Source: Agapetus fuscipes (Eukaryota > Arthropoda > Insecta > Trichoptera > Glossosomatidae). From it: a stretch of 64,000 bases of DNA. A program made the position numbers and the translations under genes. The DNA is taken from assembly GCA_951799405.1 (NCBI GenBank), contig OX637359.1, positions 2,414,201 to 2,478,200 on the forward strand. Direction: 5' to 3'. The first letter of the stretch is position 1. The number at the start of each line of letters is the position of its first letter. The notes under the pieces are model-generated. The model did not search any database. It was not told where the DNA came from and saw only the letters and a program-made list of their open reading frames with translations. Positions 40,357-52,700 of this stretch are shown here, piece after piece.

Positions 40357-43300
40357 CTGTAAAAAAATATAACTCAATCAAACTTCCTAAGGTTTGTGCA
40401 TTTACGAAGTGAAAAATCACGGTAGACAATGTACAGTGTAGAATGCACAGTAGAAATGGCTCATTTGAGAAGTTTGACAGGAAAAACACTGAAAGATAGA
40501 GTGAGAAACGAATGGGCTCTGAATGAATGCGGAGAAAAAGAAAGCGTGAAAGTGAAAGTTCAAAGAAGTGTGATGCCATGGTTTGGACAAATTGAAAGGA
40601 TGAATGAAGACCGACTGACAAAAAAGTGTATAAAGGGAATGTAATAGGTAAGCGTGGAAGGGGAGATCAAGGAAAGAATGGATTGATCAGATTAGTGAGT
40701 TTGCGAATGAATGGAATTTACAGAGTGGAAACAAGAGAAGAGCATGCATGAAGAGTGATGAAATTAGATGAGGTGAAAGAAGTTTTCAAGGACAGAGTTA
40801 AGTGGAGGCACTTGTTTGGATGTACCGGCCACCCCTAGAGGAATGGCGACAGGATACAAGACAAGACAATACAATTATGGAAGGAAGGATGAGTTGGAAG
40901 GAATTGGGAACGTTGTCATGACGAAAGGATTCTTAACCAACCAGAGACAGGTCGTAAGTCCTGTGACTCCCATCTCATCCTGACTCCGTGTGGCGGGCCT
41001 GAGTTTTGGTCTTGGTTTTAAAAAAAACTAAAGACCTGACTCGGTGAGACTGTGGATACTCAGTTATTTCACAAATTCATTAAAAATATATTTCTTGTTT
41101 AACATAGTTTTATTTTCACATTCTTTATGAGTTATATTGTAACTCTGTCGCCATTCCGCTGGGGTTGGCCAGAGCCTCTGCAGAGCTGCCTCCATTTACT
41201 CCTATCTTTACATACCTCTTTCAGTTCATTCATATCCATCACCTTTTTCATACATTTTCTTCTTTTACGCACACTTTGTATATCCCATTCTTTCACAATC
41301 TCCTCAATCTGATCACTCCATACTTTTCTCAGTCGTCCCTTCCCCCTGTTTCCTTTCACACTTTCTTTGTATACATACTTTGTCAGTCTAACATCATTCA
41401 TTCCTTCCATATGCCCAAACCATCTCATCACATTCTTTTGTACCTTAACTTTCACATCCTTTTTCAAATTACATTATTTTTTTACCCATTCATTCCAAAC
41501 TCTATCCCTCAAAGTTTTTTCTGTCATGATTCTCAAATGCTTCATTTCCACCGTACATACTTTACTCATTTCGCTATCATTCACTGTCCATGCTTCACTT
41601 CCATACATCGGTCCATAAGTCGGTAACAATTTGCCATTGTGTACCGCCATTCTTAGCTATACTAAGCTACACATAATAAATAGTGTAACTTCTTGCCTGC
41701 GTTATCCCCGAAGGGGTCGCATGTGGCGATTCGGGACCTATTTATTTTTACGGGTAAGGAGGCCGGCCTCACACCAACCACTTTCAGTTGTTGATGTGTG
41801 GCCGGGAGATTGAGGAATTGAGGAAGTGGGGGATTTTGAAATTCATATTAAATGGATGCCCACAAACAGATTAAAAATGCTGCATGTATCCTTTTGTAAC
41901 TCTGTCACCATTCCGCTAGGAGTGGCCAGAGCTTCTGCAGATTTGCTTCCATTGCAAATTTCTCTCCTCCGTAATTAAAATTAGAATCCAAACCTTAAAT
42001 TAACATGTCCTGTAAGTTTTGCTGACCTTCCGTGGAAAAGGGATGACAATCGCAAAGTGAACTATTATCTCCATTCGGGGTGCAAGTGCAGACAACTAAT
42101 TGCCCTTGAGACTTTGTAAATCCAAAAACACAAAGGTTGTAATTCTTATAGTTTAATCAATATTCAAATTCCTTCTGCTTCACCTTTGTTATTACCGAAT
42201 TGTACCTCTTTGTCGTAACACTCGTAACTCATCCTTTTCATTTATCTATGGTTTTTGTCTAGTCAGTTTTGAAACATTGTCCTCTTGAAAATGATGTAAG
42301 CAAGTCGAAAGGACTCAAATAAATACTCAATTTGTGACAATAGAACTGTGTTTTTTATTTTTAATTTATTTCTCTTGAACATTTTTTACAGCACGGGCAG
42401 TCAGCCTTATACCACTCTACAAGTCAAAAGACTTTTGCTTATGGGAATGCATGTAATTTGAATCTTAATGGAATATATCTTTGCAACTAAGACTATAGAT
42501 TATAGTTGCTGTTAAATTCACCTCTATCTCGCCTCAGGACTTCTGTTTTGGTTTCCATGTCTGTCAGGGAATTTTGAGTACCTATTCTTCGATTGATGTT
42601 TTAAATGCTTCCAGGGCTGGAAGTGTCATCACTACGGTAATTCTTACCTACCGAATAACGGTAATATTTGTATGAAGACCTGTGAATCCAAGATGGCCGC
42701 AAGAAGTGAACAGCTGATAAGTCTTCAAATCAAATATTACCGATATTCGGTAGGTAAGAATCCCCACAGTAGATCCTACCTACCAAATCGCTGCCTTAGT
42801 TCTTGTTTATCGTATACGCCATTGAGAAAATTTTACATGAGCAATGTTTGCATGTGTACTGGACCAATGTGTCTTATGAAAACAAGAAATTTATTTTAAA
42901 AATATTTAAAAGAACTCTCACATTATCGAGTTTTACGGTTTTTCATAGCTCAGATTGTGTAGAATTTGATTCATAGGATAACTGCATGAAAAAGTCATAT
43001 TTGACAAGATTGGCGTATACAGTAAACAAAAACTGGGGGAGCGAAATATCTTACAGATTAGTATGAAGACAAGATGGCCGCAAATGAACAGCTGATTGGA
43101 CATTGACAAGTCTTCATACTAATATGAACCAAGTTTGGCAGGTAAGAATTACCGTGGTGCTGAGACCTCCAGCCCAGTCTGTTCAATGAATTGATCAAAA
43201 CATTTGGGTGTACCAGTTTTTATTTTCTCTTTTAACATAAAAATTAAACCATTAGATAATTACAGATGTTGTAAACCAGAAAAAAAATATGTAAGTAAAT

Positions 43301-46300
43301 TTACTATTACAGAGACAGAAAAATCAACAATCAATTTAAAATTGCCAAGGGGGCAATGCGGGCTGATCTTTCTAGCGTATTTGGAAGAGAATAACGTTGG
43401 TTCGATCCCCGCCTGGGTCATTTGACCATAACTTTGACCCTGATTCAACAGATATTATCCGGTAATTATTATTAATTAATAATTCATTAAAAAAAACAAT
43501 AATGAATTATTAATTGATGATATAAATACCTGTTTCTGGCCAGGCAGAATAGGGTTGATGAATTGCTTTTCTCTTCACAAATCTATTTAAAAAAAAAAAA
43601 CAATTGTAAGAGATTTGAATCGAGGATTATTATTATTTAGCAAATATTTTTAACAAAAAAATATTATCTGCGTGTTCTAGTGCTGAGTGGGGTGCATCTG
43701 TAATAGGGTCTCCAGCAGTAGAGACCTCGGCAACCAGGAGCTAAAAGAAGAAGAAAATGTAATTAAATTTTGTTTACAATAATCTATATAAATAAAAATA
43801 AGAATATGTTTGTTTCTTAGTTTGTTTATTTGTTTATCCTGTACAACCTCCTAAGCTACTGAAAAAAATGAGATGAAACTTTCTCAAACTATTGTAACTA
43901 TACATAATAATAATAATAATAATCTAAGTTGCAAGGATATATTCATTCAAAGCTCTCAGATGTATGCCCACAAACAAACACGTGTAGTTCGCGCTTACAA
44001 ATGCTGATTGTGTACATACAAATAAAATCCAAACCTCAAATGAACTTAAGCCCTGCAACTCTTGCCGACATTCCCTGAAACAGGGGTGACATTGGCAAAG
44101 TAAACCATTTTTTACAGTATGGGTGGTCAGCCTCATACCAACCTATAAGTCAAGGAATAACTATGCTAACTTAAATTTCTGTGTAAAAAAAAATTGAGCA
44201 ATAAAAGAATTGAAAGCAGAAATAAGTGAAAATATTTTTCCCTTATGACAATTCTCAAGCATAATTTTGACACTTGTAAATATTTTTTATTTTATTTTTC
44301 CGGTTCATACAAATATTACCTACCGATATTCTGTAGGTAAGAATTAGAGGTCGCGTCATGTAAAAAGAACGCTGGCGGCGAGCTGCGCAGTAGGCGATTT
44401 AGCGGACTTTTTGGTACTTGCGCGACTGTAACCCATCCACTTCCCCTCCACCCCCTCCACTTCCCCTCAGCGTTCTTTTTACATGGCGCGACTTCTACCA
44501 TGTTGGTGATATTAACCGGTCGATAGCTCAAGTGGTAGAGTGCTTGCATTCCATGCCGTGAGCTCGGGTTCGAATCCCGCCCAGGGTGTCAGGAATCATT
44601 TCCTGTTTCGATGTTTATTTCAAACTCGAAAATAAAATACCGGCAATCTTTACTCAGGTTTCACAAGAAATGAGTAGCAGCCCGCTCGAGAGCTGGGAAT
44701 CCCCCACTTCAACTGAAGTGATTGGCGTAAGGCCGGCCCCCGTACTTGTAAAAGTAAATAGATTCAACTCGCCACATGCAACCGCTTCGGAGATAACGTA
44801 GCAAGAAGTTACACCATATTTGCAGCTTAGTTGTGTTGTGTGAGACTTCCAACCCTGGACTGCACACTGGTTAACAGTCTATCTGAGACAGAGGGCTATG
44901 GTTTGATCCCCACCGAGGTTGTCAGAAATAAGATATAGAAGACTCACGAGCGGCATTGAATCTTGCGCAGTAATATCCTGGCAGGCAAGATCCACAAGGA
45001 TTAATGCAAGTACAAGTGTCGCAGCCACAAATGTCCCTAACGCGGCCATAGATGCAGACATTCCCACAGAGAGACGTGCTGGCGCATGGTTGGGAACAAT
45101 CTGAAACAGAACATGTTTAAACGATTGTCGTGATGGTAATAGGGGTTCTTTTATTTAAATTGTGGTGTACATTTATTTCACAAGATTTATTTCTCACAAA
45201 ATAATTTACAGTTGATCCAAGATCTACTGTGTGCTGACAAAACTCTGTGCAATCCACCAATTACATACTTCTTGAAACCTTAAATAAAACAGCATTAAAG
45301 AGGATGTGAAAGTTAAGGTACAAAAGAATGTGATGAGATGGTTTGGGCATGTGGGAAGAATGAATGATGATAGACTGACAAAGTATGTATACAAAGAAAG
45401 TGTGAAAGGAAACAGGGGGAAGGGACGACCGAGAAAAGAATGGAGTGATCAGATTGAGGAGATTGTGAAAGAATGGGATATACAAAGTGAGCGTAAAAGA
45501 AGAAAATGCATGAAAAAGGTGATGGATATGAATGAATTGAAAGATGTATGTAAGGATAGAAAAACATGAAGGCAGCTCTGCAGAGGCTCTGGCCACCCCT
45601 ATCGGAATGGCGACAGAGTTACAGTATAGTTCAATTTTTAATGTTCTCGCGGCCGACTCTCCTTCGATTCTGCTCGAGCCCCGACATATTTTTTTTGCCT
45701 TGCCACGATTGACTAGACCAGGGGTCGGCAACCTGCGGCTCTTTGGGTATGAATTTGTGGCTCTTTAGTTCCACACGCAAATATTTATATTCATAAAAAA
45801 AAACACAAAAATTGTTCAAAATTGTTTAACGAAGATTAAGTACCGATTCCATCTCTCAGCCACTTTTCCCCATAACATAAAAACAAGAACTAAAAACAAG
45901 AACCTCCAAAAGATTTGACAGATTAAAAATATAAAAATAAGTTTACATTGAAATCTACATGGCTTAAAATGAATGTGGCGGAAATCATAACTAATGCTGC
46001 CATCTTCTGCCAAATCAGAACTAATTCTGCCATTTCGTCTGCCGTCACTCTTTTCTTTCACTATTTAACTATATATTTTGTTTGCTCTTTTTTCTCATAT
46101 ATTTCATCACATATTTTCATGTTTCTACAGTTTTGTAATTTTCTATGTACTTTTTCAATAAATGTATTATTTTTTTATGGCTGGTCATGTATTGCACCCT
46201 CCACATGACTAAGCTGGAATAAACGCATATTATTATTATTATTAATAGTTCAAAGTGGCATTAACTGAATTGCTACATTTCAGGAAGTATTTTGTTGAAG

Positions 46301-46638
46301 ACATAAAATATAATAACATTTTATCACCCAAGTCGTTATAGTGCCCTCCTTTAGCCGTCACCTAAATTCATTTTAAGCTTTGTATGACCAGCATGACATG
46401 TGTATGGCCTGTATGAGGGACCAGCGCAAATGACTGTCAAATTTGAAACAAGCTCATCCAATACATCGTTCTATTCTCCTTTTCTTTTCAAATATTCCAA
46501 CAACTGAGCCATACACCATACTTAGCTGAATTGAAAAAAAATAATTAAAATAGCTCACTGACCTTGCGCGCTTGTTGCGTCAAAGAGGTATATGGCAAGT
46601 GCCAAAAATGTAAGACCAAAAATAAAGGATTTCAACAT
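40202..46638 (-). CDS. Gene D: secreted antistasin-like protein with a stop-bearing linker exon
   Basis: Exons 46638-46563, 45100-44948, [43740-43664] and 40356-40202. Residues 1-25 are a signal peptide (MLKSFIFGLTFLALAIYLF). Exon 2 (27-76): CSQPCASTSLCGNVCIYGRV, CGCDTCTC, CGSCLPGYYC. The linker exon has no usable donor before its own TAA. Including it ends the protein at 101 residues without the terminal domain; skipping it keeps frame (phase 1 to phase 1) and gives 127 residues. Exon 4 encodes CPVRDC, GVDKNDCVTCRC and a long basic tail (LWDVLGRTR). TATA box 48 nt before the ATG; ATTAAA about 60 nt after the stop. Either two isoforms exist or the linker exon is dying. Confidence 0.78.
40400..40860 (+). 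pseudogene. LINE reverse-transcriptase C-terminal fragment
   Basis: KESVKVKVQRSVMPWFGQIE and RMNEDRLTKK match the intact LINE; frameshifted after about 40640. In gene D, upstream of exon 4. Confidence 0.8.
41120..41640 (-). pseudogene. LINE reverse-transcriptase C-terminal fragment
   Basis: Minus strand VKVQKNVMRWFGHMEGMND, GKGRLRKVWSDQIEEIVKEW. A subfamily distinct from the intact LINE and close to 45290-45620. Confidence 0.8.
41655..41802 (-). mobile_element. SINE-B, 3' part
   Basis: ctaagctacacataataaat ... acaccaaccactttcagttg. Confidence 0.75.
41840..42065 (-). repeat. LINE tail unit, diverged, with LINE ORF piece inside
   Basis: Pieces of the tail unit flank ctctgtcaccattccgctag, which matches the coding end of the 41120 LINE subfamily. 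Confidence 0.5.
42639..42761. mobile_element. Short MITE sharing its core with the 31827 family
   Basis: Ends attcttacctaccgaataac and cgatattcggtaggtaagaa; interior tccaagatggccgcaag as in 31827 and 57372. Confidence 0.7.
42788..43043. mobile_element. MITE, copy 3
   Basis: cgctgccttagttcttg to aaaaactgggggagcg. Confidence 0.82.
43340..43595 (+). mobile_element. SINE-C
   Basis: aacgttggttcgatccccgc, gaccctgattcaacagata, then ctggccaggcagaataggg. Confidence 0.7.
43664..43740 (-). CDS. Gene D exon 3: linker exon with in-frame stop
   Basis: Acceptor tcttttag; PGCRGLYCWRPYYRCTPLST, then RTRR and TAA at 43666-43664. No good GT donor precedes the stop. Confidence 0.6.
43783..43912 (+). mobile_element. 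Helitron 5' end fragment
   Basis: Begins TC after an A (aa|tctatataaataaaaata), followed by atgtttgtttcttagtttg, as in insect Helitron left ends. The 3' end is not found nearby. Confidence 0.5.
43915..44160 (-). repeat. LINE tail unit
   Basis: aatctaagttgcaaggatat ... taccaacctataagtcaagg, preceded by an aataataat run. Confidence 0.82.
44515..44840 (+). mobile_element. SINE-B, full length
   Basis: Head accggtcgatagctcaagtg; end acaccatatttgcagcttag. About 110 nt from gene D exon 2. Confidence 0.82.
44948..45100 (-). CDS. Gene D exon 2: first antistasin-like domain
   Basis: 153 nt, phase 1-1, acceptor tttcag and donor GTGAGT. Confidence 0.85.
45290..45620 (+). pseudogene. LINE reverse-transcriptase C-terminal fragment
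   Basis: VKVQKNVMRWFGHVGRMNDD, KGRPRKEWSDQIEEIVKEW, DMNELKDVCKDR; then cacccctatcggaatggcg. In intron 1 of gene D. Confidence 0.82.
46563..46638 (-). CDS. Gene D exon 1: signal peptide
   Basis: ATG at 46638-46636, 25 codons plus one base, donor GTCAGT. Confidence 0.83.
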
Positions 46639-46685
46639 TGTGAATGTTATTTCTGAATCAATTTTAAAACTTGGGTGCGTGAGGC

Positions 46686-46692
46686 TTTTATA
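46686..46692 (-). promoter_or_regulatory. TATA box of gene D
   Basis: TATAAAA on the minus strand, 48 nt before the ATG. Confidence 0.6.
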
Positions 46693-46817
46693 TTAATTCT
46701 AAATTATATTGTACGCATAAATTTTTTATTTTTAAATTTTACTAACCCTCGTTGACCACTATTTTTAGGACCTTAACAAGTTTTATGCCTGCGTATGGTG
46801 AGATAACAATAATAATA

Positions 46818-47143
46818 TTAGGATGATTTATTTGGTGAGCGCTGTTTTTGTGTGTATCACCCCTCAAGAGCCCTTTGCGAGCTTGGTCGTCGGTGTAGAA
46901 AATGCCAGTTCTCAAACAAGACCAAGTTGTTATAAGGTTGGATGGAGCTTTCAGTGACCGGTCTTTGGTTAAGGTTTATGAATTTTTCATCCCAGCGAAG
47001 AGCACATTTTGGAAATATAAGTGGTATATTTTTGTGCTCCGCCGGGATTCGAATCCACAACCTTCCATTTACGAGTCCAAAGTGTTGCTACTGGACTACG
47101 GACCGTTCCAATAAATGCCAACGACACGCGGTGTATCTGAGAT
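46818..47143 (-). mobile_element. SINE-A with type 1 tail and partial 5S head
   Basis: Tail taggatgatttatttggtga, head ending actacggaccg, then tgccaacgacacgcggtgta from the 5S part only. Confidence 0.82.
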
Positions 47144-47149
47144 GCAACA

Positions 47150-47350
47150 TCTATCCAATGTACCTACTCTATGGCATGGAACGGTGGACACTTACACAGA
47201 GACTCGAGAACAAGGTTTCCTGGATGGATCGAGTCACAAATGTTGAGGCTCTTTCCCATATGAATACCAGAGCCAAACTCCTGATGTCCATTAAAAGGCA
47301 AAATCTGGTTTATATCAGCCATGCAATGGGAAATAAGAAGTATTCAGTAT
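47150..47350 (+). pseudogene. RTE-like LINE fragment
   Basis: Reads YGMERWTLTQRLENKV and MNTRAKLLMSIKRQNLVYI, resembling the end of LINE reverse transcriptases. Confidence 0.5.
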
Positions 47351-47381
47351 TCACTCCTGTACGCTATCATCTAAATCAAAA

Positions 47382-47815
47382 TCTAAATCTAAGTTGCAAA
47401 GATATATATCATTTGAGATTTATATGAAATGCATTTCCACAAGCAGACATGTATAAGTTTGCGTTAACACATGCCGCATGTGATGATTTATTTCCGGTGG
47501 CGCCGTTTAATGATCACAGACCATCTCAAAGGCACCGTGGATCTTCGAAAACAGTATTTTCTTAAGTCCTCTTCTGAAGGCGATGGTGGGCTGGTCAGAG
47601 CGAAGGTCGACAGGCAGGGGCAGCTTATTCCAGGCAACTGACCCAACTACCCCAAAGCTCCTGTCCGCAAATTGGATGTATTTGGATGTTTGTATGTATT
47701 GTATGTGGACCTACAATATAAAATACCAATCTCAAATGAAGCCCCGCCACTTTTACCGACCTTTCCTGAAACAGGATTGACATTGGCAAAGTGAACCATT
47801 TTGTACAGTATGAGT
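47382..47815 (-). repeat. LINE tail unit split by a CR1/L2-like fragment
   Basis: Tail part 47382-47480 and core part 47694-47815. The insert 47485-47690 resembles the LINE 3' end at 30960-31140. Confidence 0.65.
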
Positions 47816-48284
47816 AGATACAACAAAAACAGGGCTCACCAAATAAAACATCCTAATATTATTATAATTATTGTTTCTCAATTTTAATTTAATTTCTCCG
47901 CAACATGTTTTGATATTTTAGGGTTAAAACACTTGAATAAATATGAAAATATTATTTTTCATTTGCATCTGCTTATAAATTAAACAATTTGACATTTGTG
48001 TTCACATTTCTTATAAGTTGTACAGCTCTTCTTAATTAAATTATTTTTACATGAAAATATTCACTACATGAAATAATATTATACTTAATTAAAAGTACCT
48101 ACCTTTTGAAAAAAAAAAACAAAAAAAAACTTTTTTTTTTTTTTTTGTTGAATGAACCATTAGCTGAAATAAATAAGGATTCTCCGTATTCAGCTGGCTT
48201 CTTAGCCAGCTTTTCCAGGAGACCTTACTAATGTTGGTTTCAGTTATGTGAGCATGAAATGACCAACCAATTTTGCTCCATATA

Positions 48285-48420
48285 GACGTTACGTACTTAC
48301 TTACTTAATCAGCCACTTCTTGTCCACTGCTGGACATAGGCCTCCGCCATCTCTCCAGGCATCTCTGTCCTGGGCTTTCTGCATCCAGTCACCAGCAACT
48401 CTTTAAATATCATCTTATAG
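48285..48420 (-). pseudogene. LINE 3' coding fragment
   Basis: cttcttgtccactgctggac and caggcatctctgtcctggg, a common 3' end of RTE-like LINEs. Confidence 0.6.
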
Positions 48421-48689
48421 TCGTTATTCATTATAAAAGTGAGAAATTACCTAAATACTTATATACTAACTGATAGATGCCACATAGATTTTCAAGGAAG
48501 AAATCTAAAATACAGGAAGAGCTGGAGGTGCAGTATTGAAGAGCTAATGCCCAGTATATTCAAGTTGAGTGAATTTGACTAAATGCAAATTGGGGTAAAT
48601 TTTAGTTTATATTTAACTCTAATTTACTAAAAATTTGCCAGGAAACATTAAGGGACTATTACCATTTTCAAGATAGCGTCATAAAGCAC

Positions 48690-48920
48690 GTTGCCTTCAG
48701 TAACTCGGCAGAAACAAGAGCCAAAAAACGCAGAAGAACCGGTAAGAAGAATAAAAGCAATGTTTGGAGAGCGCGCATTTGCAGTTGCTGGTCCTCTGGC
48801 CTGGAACCGCCTGCCTCATCATGTGAGAGAGCTAGAAGACCATGGCAAGTTCCAAAATGCACTGAAGACAAACTGGCATCATTTGCACGATCGTCCTTGG
48901 AGTGACTACATTATCTAGGA
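48690..48920 (+). pseudogene. CR1/L2-like LINE C-terminal fragment
   Basis: FGERAFAVAGPLAWNRLPHH, then KFQNALKTNWHHLHDRPWS. Confidence 0.75.
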
Positions 48921-48992
48921 CTCTAAAGAAATCATCATCATTTTAAAGTCACTGTCAGCATCCGTTTGTTTTTGATAATAATAATAATAATA

Positions 48993-49268
48993 TTAGGATG
49001 ATTTATTTGGTGAGCGCTGTTTTTGTGTGCATCACACCTCAATAGCCCTCTGCGAGCTTGGTCGTCGCTATAGAAAGCCAATTTTCAAGCAGACATAGTC
49101 GTTGTAATGCTGGATGGATCTTTGATAAAGGTATGTGAATTTTTCACTCAGCGAAGAGCATATTTTGAAAATATAAATGGTACATTTTTTTATGCTTCAC
49201 CGGGATTCAAACCCATAACCTTTAATTTAAGAGTCAGAAGTGTTAACCACTAGACTACGGACCCGTCC
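48993..49268 (-). mobile_element. SINE-A with type 1 tail
   Basis: taggatgatttatttggtga to gactacggacccgtcc; more diverged than other copies. Confidence 0.8.
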
Positions 49269-49647
49269 CTAAATGTAAGTAAAATAAAGGTTACCTTGAT
49301 GTAAGGTTACATCAAAATTGCCGCCAATTGAACATTTTTTGTGTCTCCAGCTTTATGGCGGATAGACACCTGATTTTTATGAACAGTTGTTTGTTTCAAA
49401 GCTTTCGAATGGCATTGTAATAATTTCTAAGATTTGTGATGATGCTTGCCACTTCGGGTCTCTATTCTAGTTAACTCGGGTTTTGTTTTTAGTTTACAAA
49501 CTGGAGTATCTTGAGTAAATTGAAAGTAATAGTTAACTTAAGTATTACTGAAGTTGAAAGTACCTACTGGCTTCCGGGCCTAAAGTGTGATTTGGGAGAG
49601 AGATGGAGAAGGGGCCAAATAAATACAAGAAGATTATTTTCAACAAG

Positions 49648-49653
49648 TTTTAA
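49648..49653 (-). terminator. Gene E poly-A signal candidate (ATTAAA)
   Basis: Minus-strand ATTAAA about 30 nt after the gene E stop. Confidence 0.35.
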
Positions 49654-49682
49654 TGAAGTTCAATTAAAGTCACTGCGTGAAC

Positions 49683-49798
49683 TTAAATTTCAAAAAGATC
49701 ATAAGGCCTTGGTCTACAATCGCAAGTTTGGCAGCCATCTTTGTCAGCGACAAATCCATACTCACATACAAATCCGCAGTTAGGATCCGTACAGGGAA
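49683..49798 (-). CDS. Gene E exon 4: terminal antistasin-like domain
   Basis: Acceptor tttcag; stop TAA at 49685-49683. Confidence 0.84.
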
Positions 49799-52700
49799 CT
49801 GAAAACAAAAACAAAAAAATAAACAGTGTTTTGTTTGAATTCATCTAAAAATTATAAAATTAAGCAATATGAATTTTCACAGTGTTAATACACAAACAAT
49901 ACAAAATATAAAAACAAAAAACATGATATTGTCTCATACAATCGTCATGTGAGATGAGTACGACGCCGAGTGTACGAAACGCAACTCAACTTAGCTTCAC
50001 ATATAGTGCAACTTCTACCCGCGTTATCCCCGAAGGCGTCGCATGTGGCGAGTTAAGCCTATTAATTTTACAGGTAAGGGGGCCATCCTTACGCCCACCA
50101 CTTCAGTTGAAATGAGGATTTCCGAGCTCCCGAGAGGGCTTTACTCATTTTTGTGTGAAGGCTGAGTAAACCTTGCCGGTATTATATTTTGGGTTTGAAA
50201 TAAACACCGAAATGGGAAATCATTTCTGACACCCTCGATGGGATTCGAATGGCGAATGGCTCAAAGGCATGGAATGCAAGCACTCTACCAACTGAGCTAT
50301 CGACCGGACCTTGATTGCGTAAATCTCACCTTGATTGCGTAAGCCAAAAATTTATGGAATATATAACGGCAGGTTCCATGAGAGAACGACACAATCACTC
50401 TCTAGGAGTGCCGTTGCCGTGACAGGATAGAACTGCACAGTGCCAAAACAATGCATGACATAACGACAATATAAGGACAAAGCATCACATAACAAAACAT
50501 CACATACCTAAAACAGAACACACCATAAAAGACACATGAAAAAACATCACTCATGTACTGTCGTTGCAATGTTCTGCCATGTGATATACTGTCATTGTGA
50601 TGTTCTGCCATGTATCGTTCTCTCATGTGTAGTTATGGCATGCATCGTTTTGGCACTGTGTCGTTCTCTCATGTGTAGTTATGGCATGCATCGTTTTGGC
50701 ACTGTGTCGTTCTCTCATGTGTAGTTATGGCATGCATCGTTTTGGCACTGTGTCGTTCTCTCATGTGTAGTTATGGCATGCACCGTTTTGGCACTGTGTC
50801 GTTCTCTCATGTGTAGTTATGGCATGCACCGTTTTGGCACTGTGTCGTTCTCTCATGTGTAGTTATGGCATGCACCGTTTTGGCACTGTGTCGTTCTCTC
50901 ATGTGTAGTTATGGCATGCACCGTTTTGGCACTGTGTCGTTCTCTCATGTGTAGTTATGGCATGCACCGTTTTGGCACTGTGTCGTTCTCTCATGTGTAG
51001 TTATGGCATGCACCGTTTTGGCACTGTGTCGTTCTCTCATGTGTAGTTATGGCATGCACCGTTTTGGCACTGTGTCGTTCTCTCATGTGTAGTTATGGCA
51101 TGCACCGTTTTGGCACTGTGTCGTTCTCTCATGTGTAGTTATGGCATGCACCGTTTTGGCACTGTGTCGTTCTCTCATGTGTAGTTATGGCATGCACCGT
51201 TTTGGCACTGTGTCGTTCTCTCATGTGTAGTTATGGCATGCACCGTTTTGGCACTGTGTCGTTCTCTCATGTGTAGTTATGGCATGCACCGTTTTGGCAC
51301 TGTGTCGTTCTCTCATGTGTAGTTATGGCATGCACCGTTTTGGCACTGTGTCGTTCTCTCATGTGTAGTTATGGCATGCATCGTTTTGGCACTGTGTCGT
51401 TCTCTCATGTGTAGTTATGGCATGCACCGTTTTGGCACTGTGTCGTTCTCTCGTGTGTAGTTATGGCATGCACCGTTTTGGCACTGTGTCGTTCTCTCAT
51501 GTGTAGTTATGGCATGCATCGTTTTGGCACTGTGTCGTTCTCTCATGTGTAGTTATGGCATGCACCGTTTTGGCACTGTGTCGTTCTCTCATGTGTAGTT
51601 ATGGCATGCATCGTTTTGGCACTGTGACGTTCTCTCATGTGTAGTTATGGCATGCATCGTTTTGGCACTGTGTCGTTCTATCCTGTCACGGCAACGGCAC
51701 TCCTAGAGAGTGATTTAGTTTTATTGATTGTTTTATTTGTGCAATCAATATGACCGGTCTTAATATTTTATACTCGGGCGCAGAACTACCTTATGTCCAA
51801 AATGATTTATTTATAGGAAAGTAAATCAAAGGTTAAACATTTCATATAAAAGATGGGGCAGTTGTATAATTTATAATCTAAGTTGCAAAGATAAAATATC
51901 ATTTTATTTTTTCTCAAATAAATAAATAAATAAATTTAAAATTCATGTTAAATGTATGCCCACAAGCAGACATGTATAAGTTTGCGCTTACACATGCGAC
52001 GTGTGTATTTCTAAAATCTTAATCTAAGTTGCAAATATATATCTCATTTGAGATTCATATTAAATGCATTCCCACAAGCAGACACGCACAATTTCGCGTA
52101 AACACATGCCACGTCATGTGGACCTACAATATAAAAACCCAATCTGAAATGAACATAAACCCTGTAACTCTTGTTGACCTTCCCTGGAACAAAGGTGATA
52201 TTGGCAAAGTAAACCAATTTTTACAGCATGGGTGGTCAGTCTAATACCAATCTAAACAAAATCTGATACCAAGCAAAAAAAAAACACAAAAAAAAAAAAA
52301 ATATTACTAGAAGCTAAGGGGCTGTCCATATATCACGTCATTCACATTAGGGGGGGGGGGAGTCTGGATGATGGCAAATGATGTACGAGTACCAAAAGTG
52401 ACGTCGTTCTTGTAAATACCAATTTCTACAAAATATACAAAATATCATGTAAGTAATATAACATTATTAATTATTAAGCTCATCCATTATTACAGCAACA
52501 AGGGAGGGGGGTCATTAGATAATGACTATAGGATGATTGTAAGGGGGGGGGGGGTCGAAAATCGGTCAAAATCCATGACGTAATTTATGGACGGCCCCTA
52601 AGACCATAAAGTTTGTGGAATATATTGACGGTTAAAAGGCAGTAAGCGACATTTTGGTAAAAAATGAGTTATGAATGCTATCCTGCTTGAAATTTTCCCA

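Noticed and set aside
50402..50724. Open frames in the 46-bp repeat region
   Set aside because: Low-complexity translation of the minisatellite and inverted-repeat arm.
50617..51690. CRISPR array
   Set aside because: Direct head-to-tail 46-bp repeats without spacers, in a eukaryotic intron.
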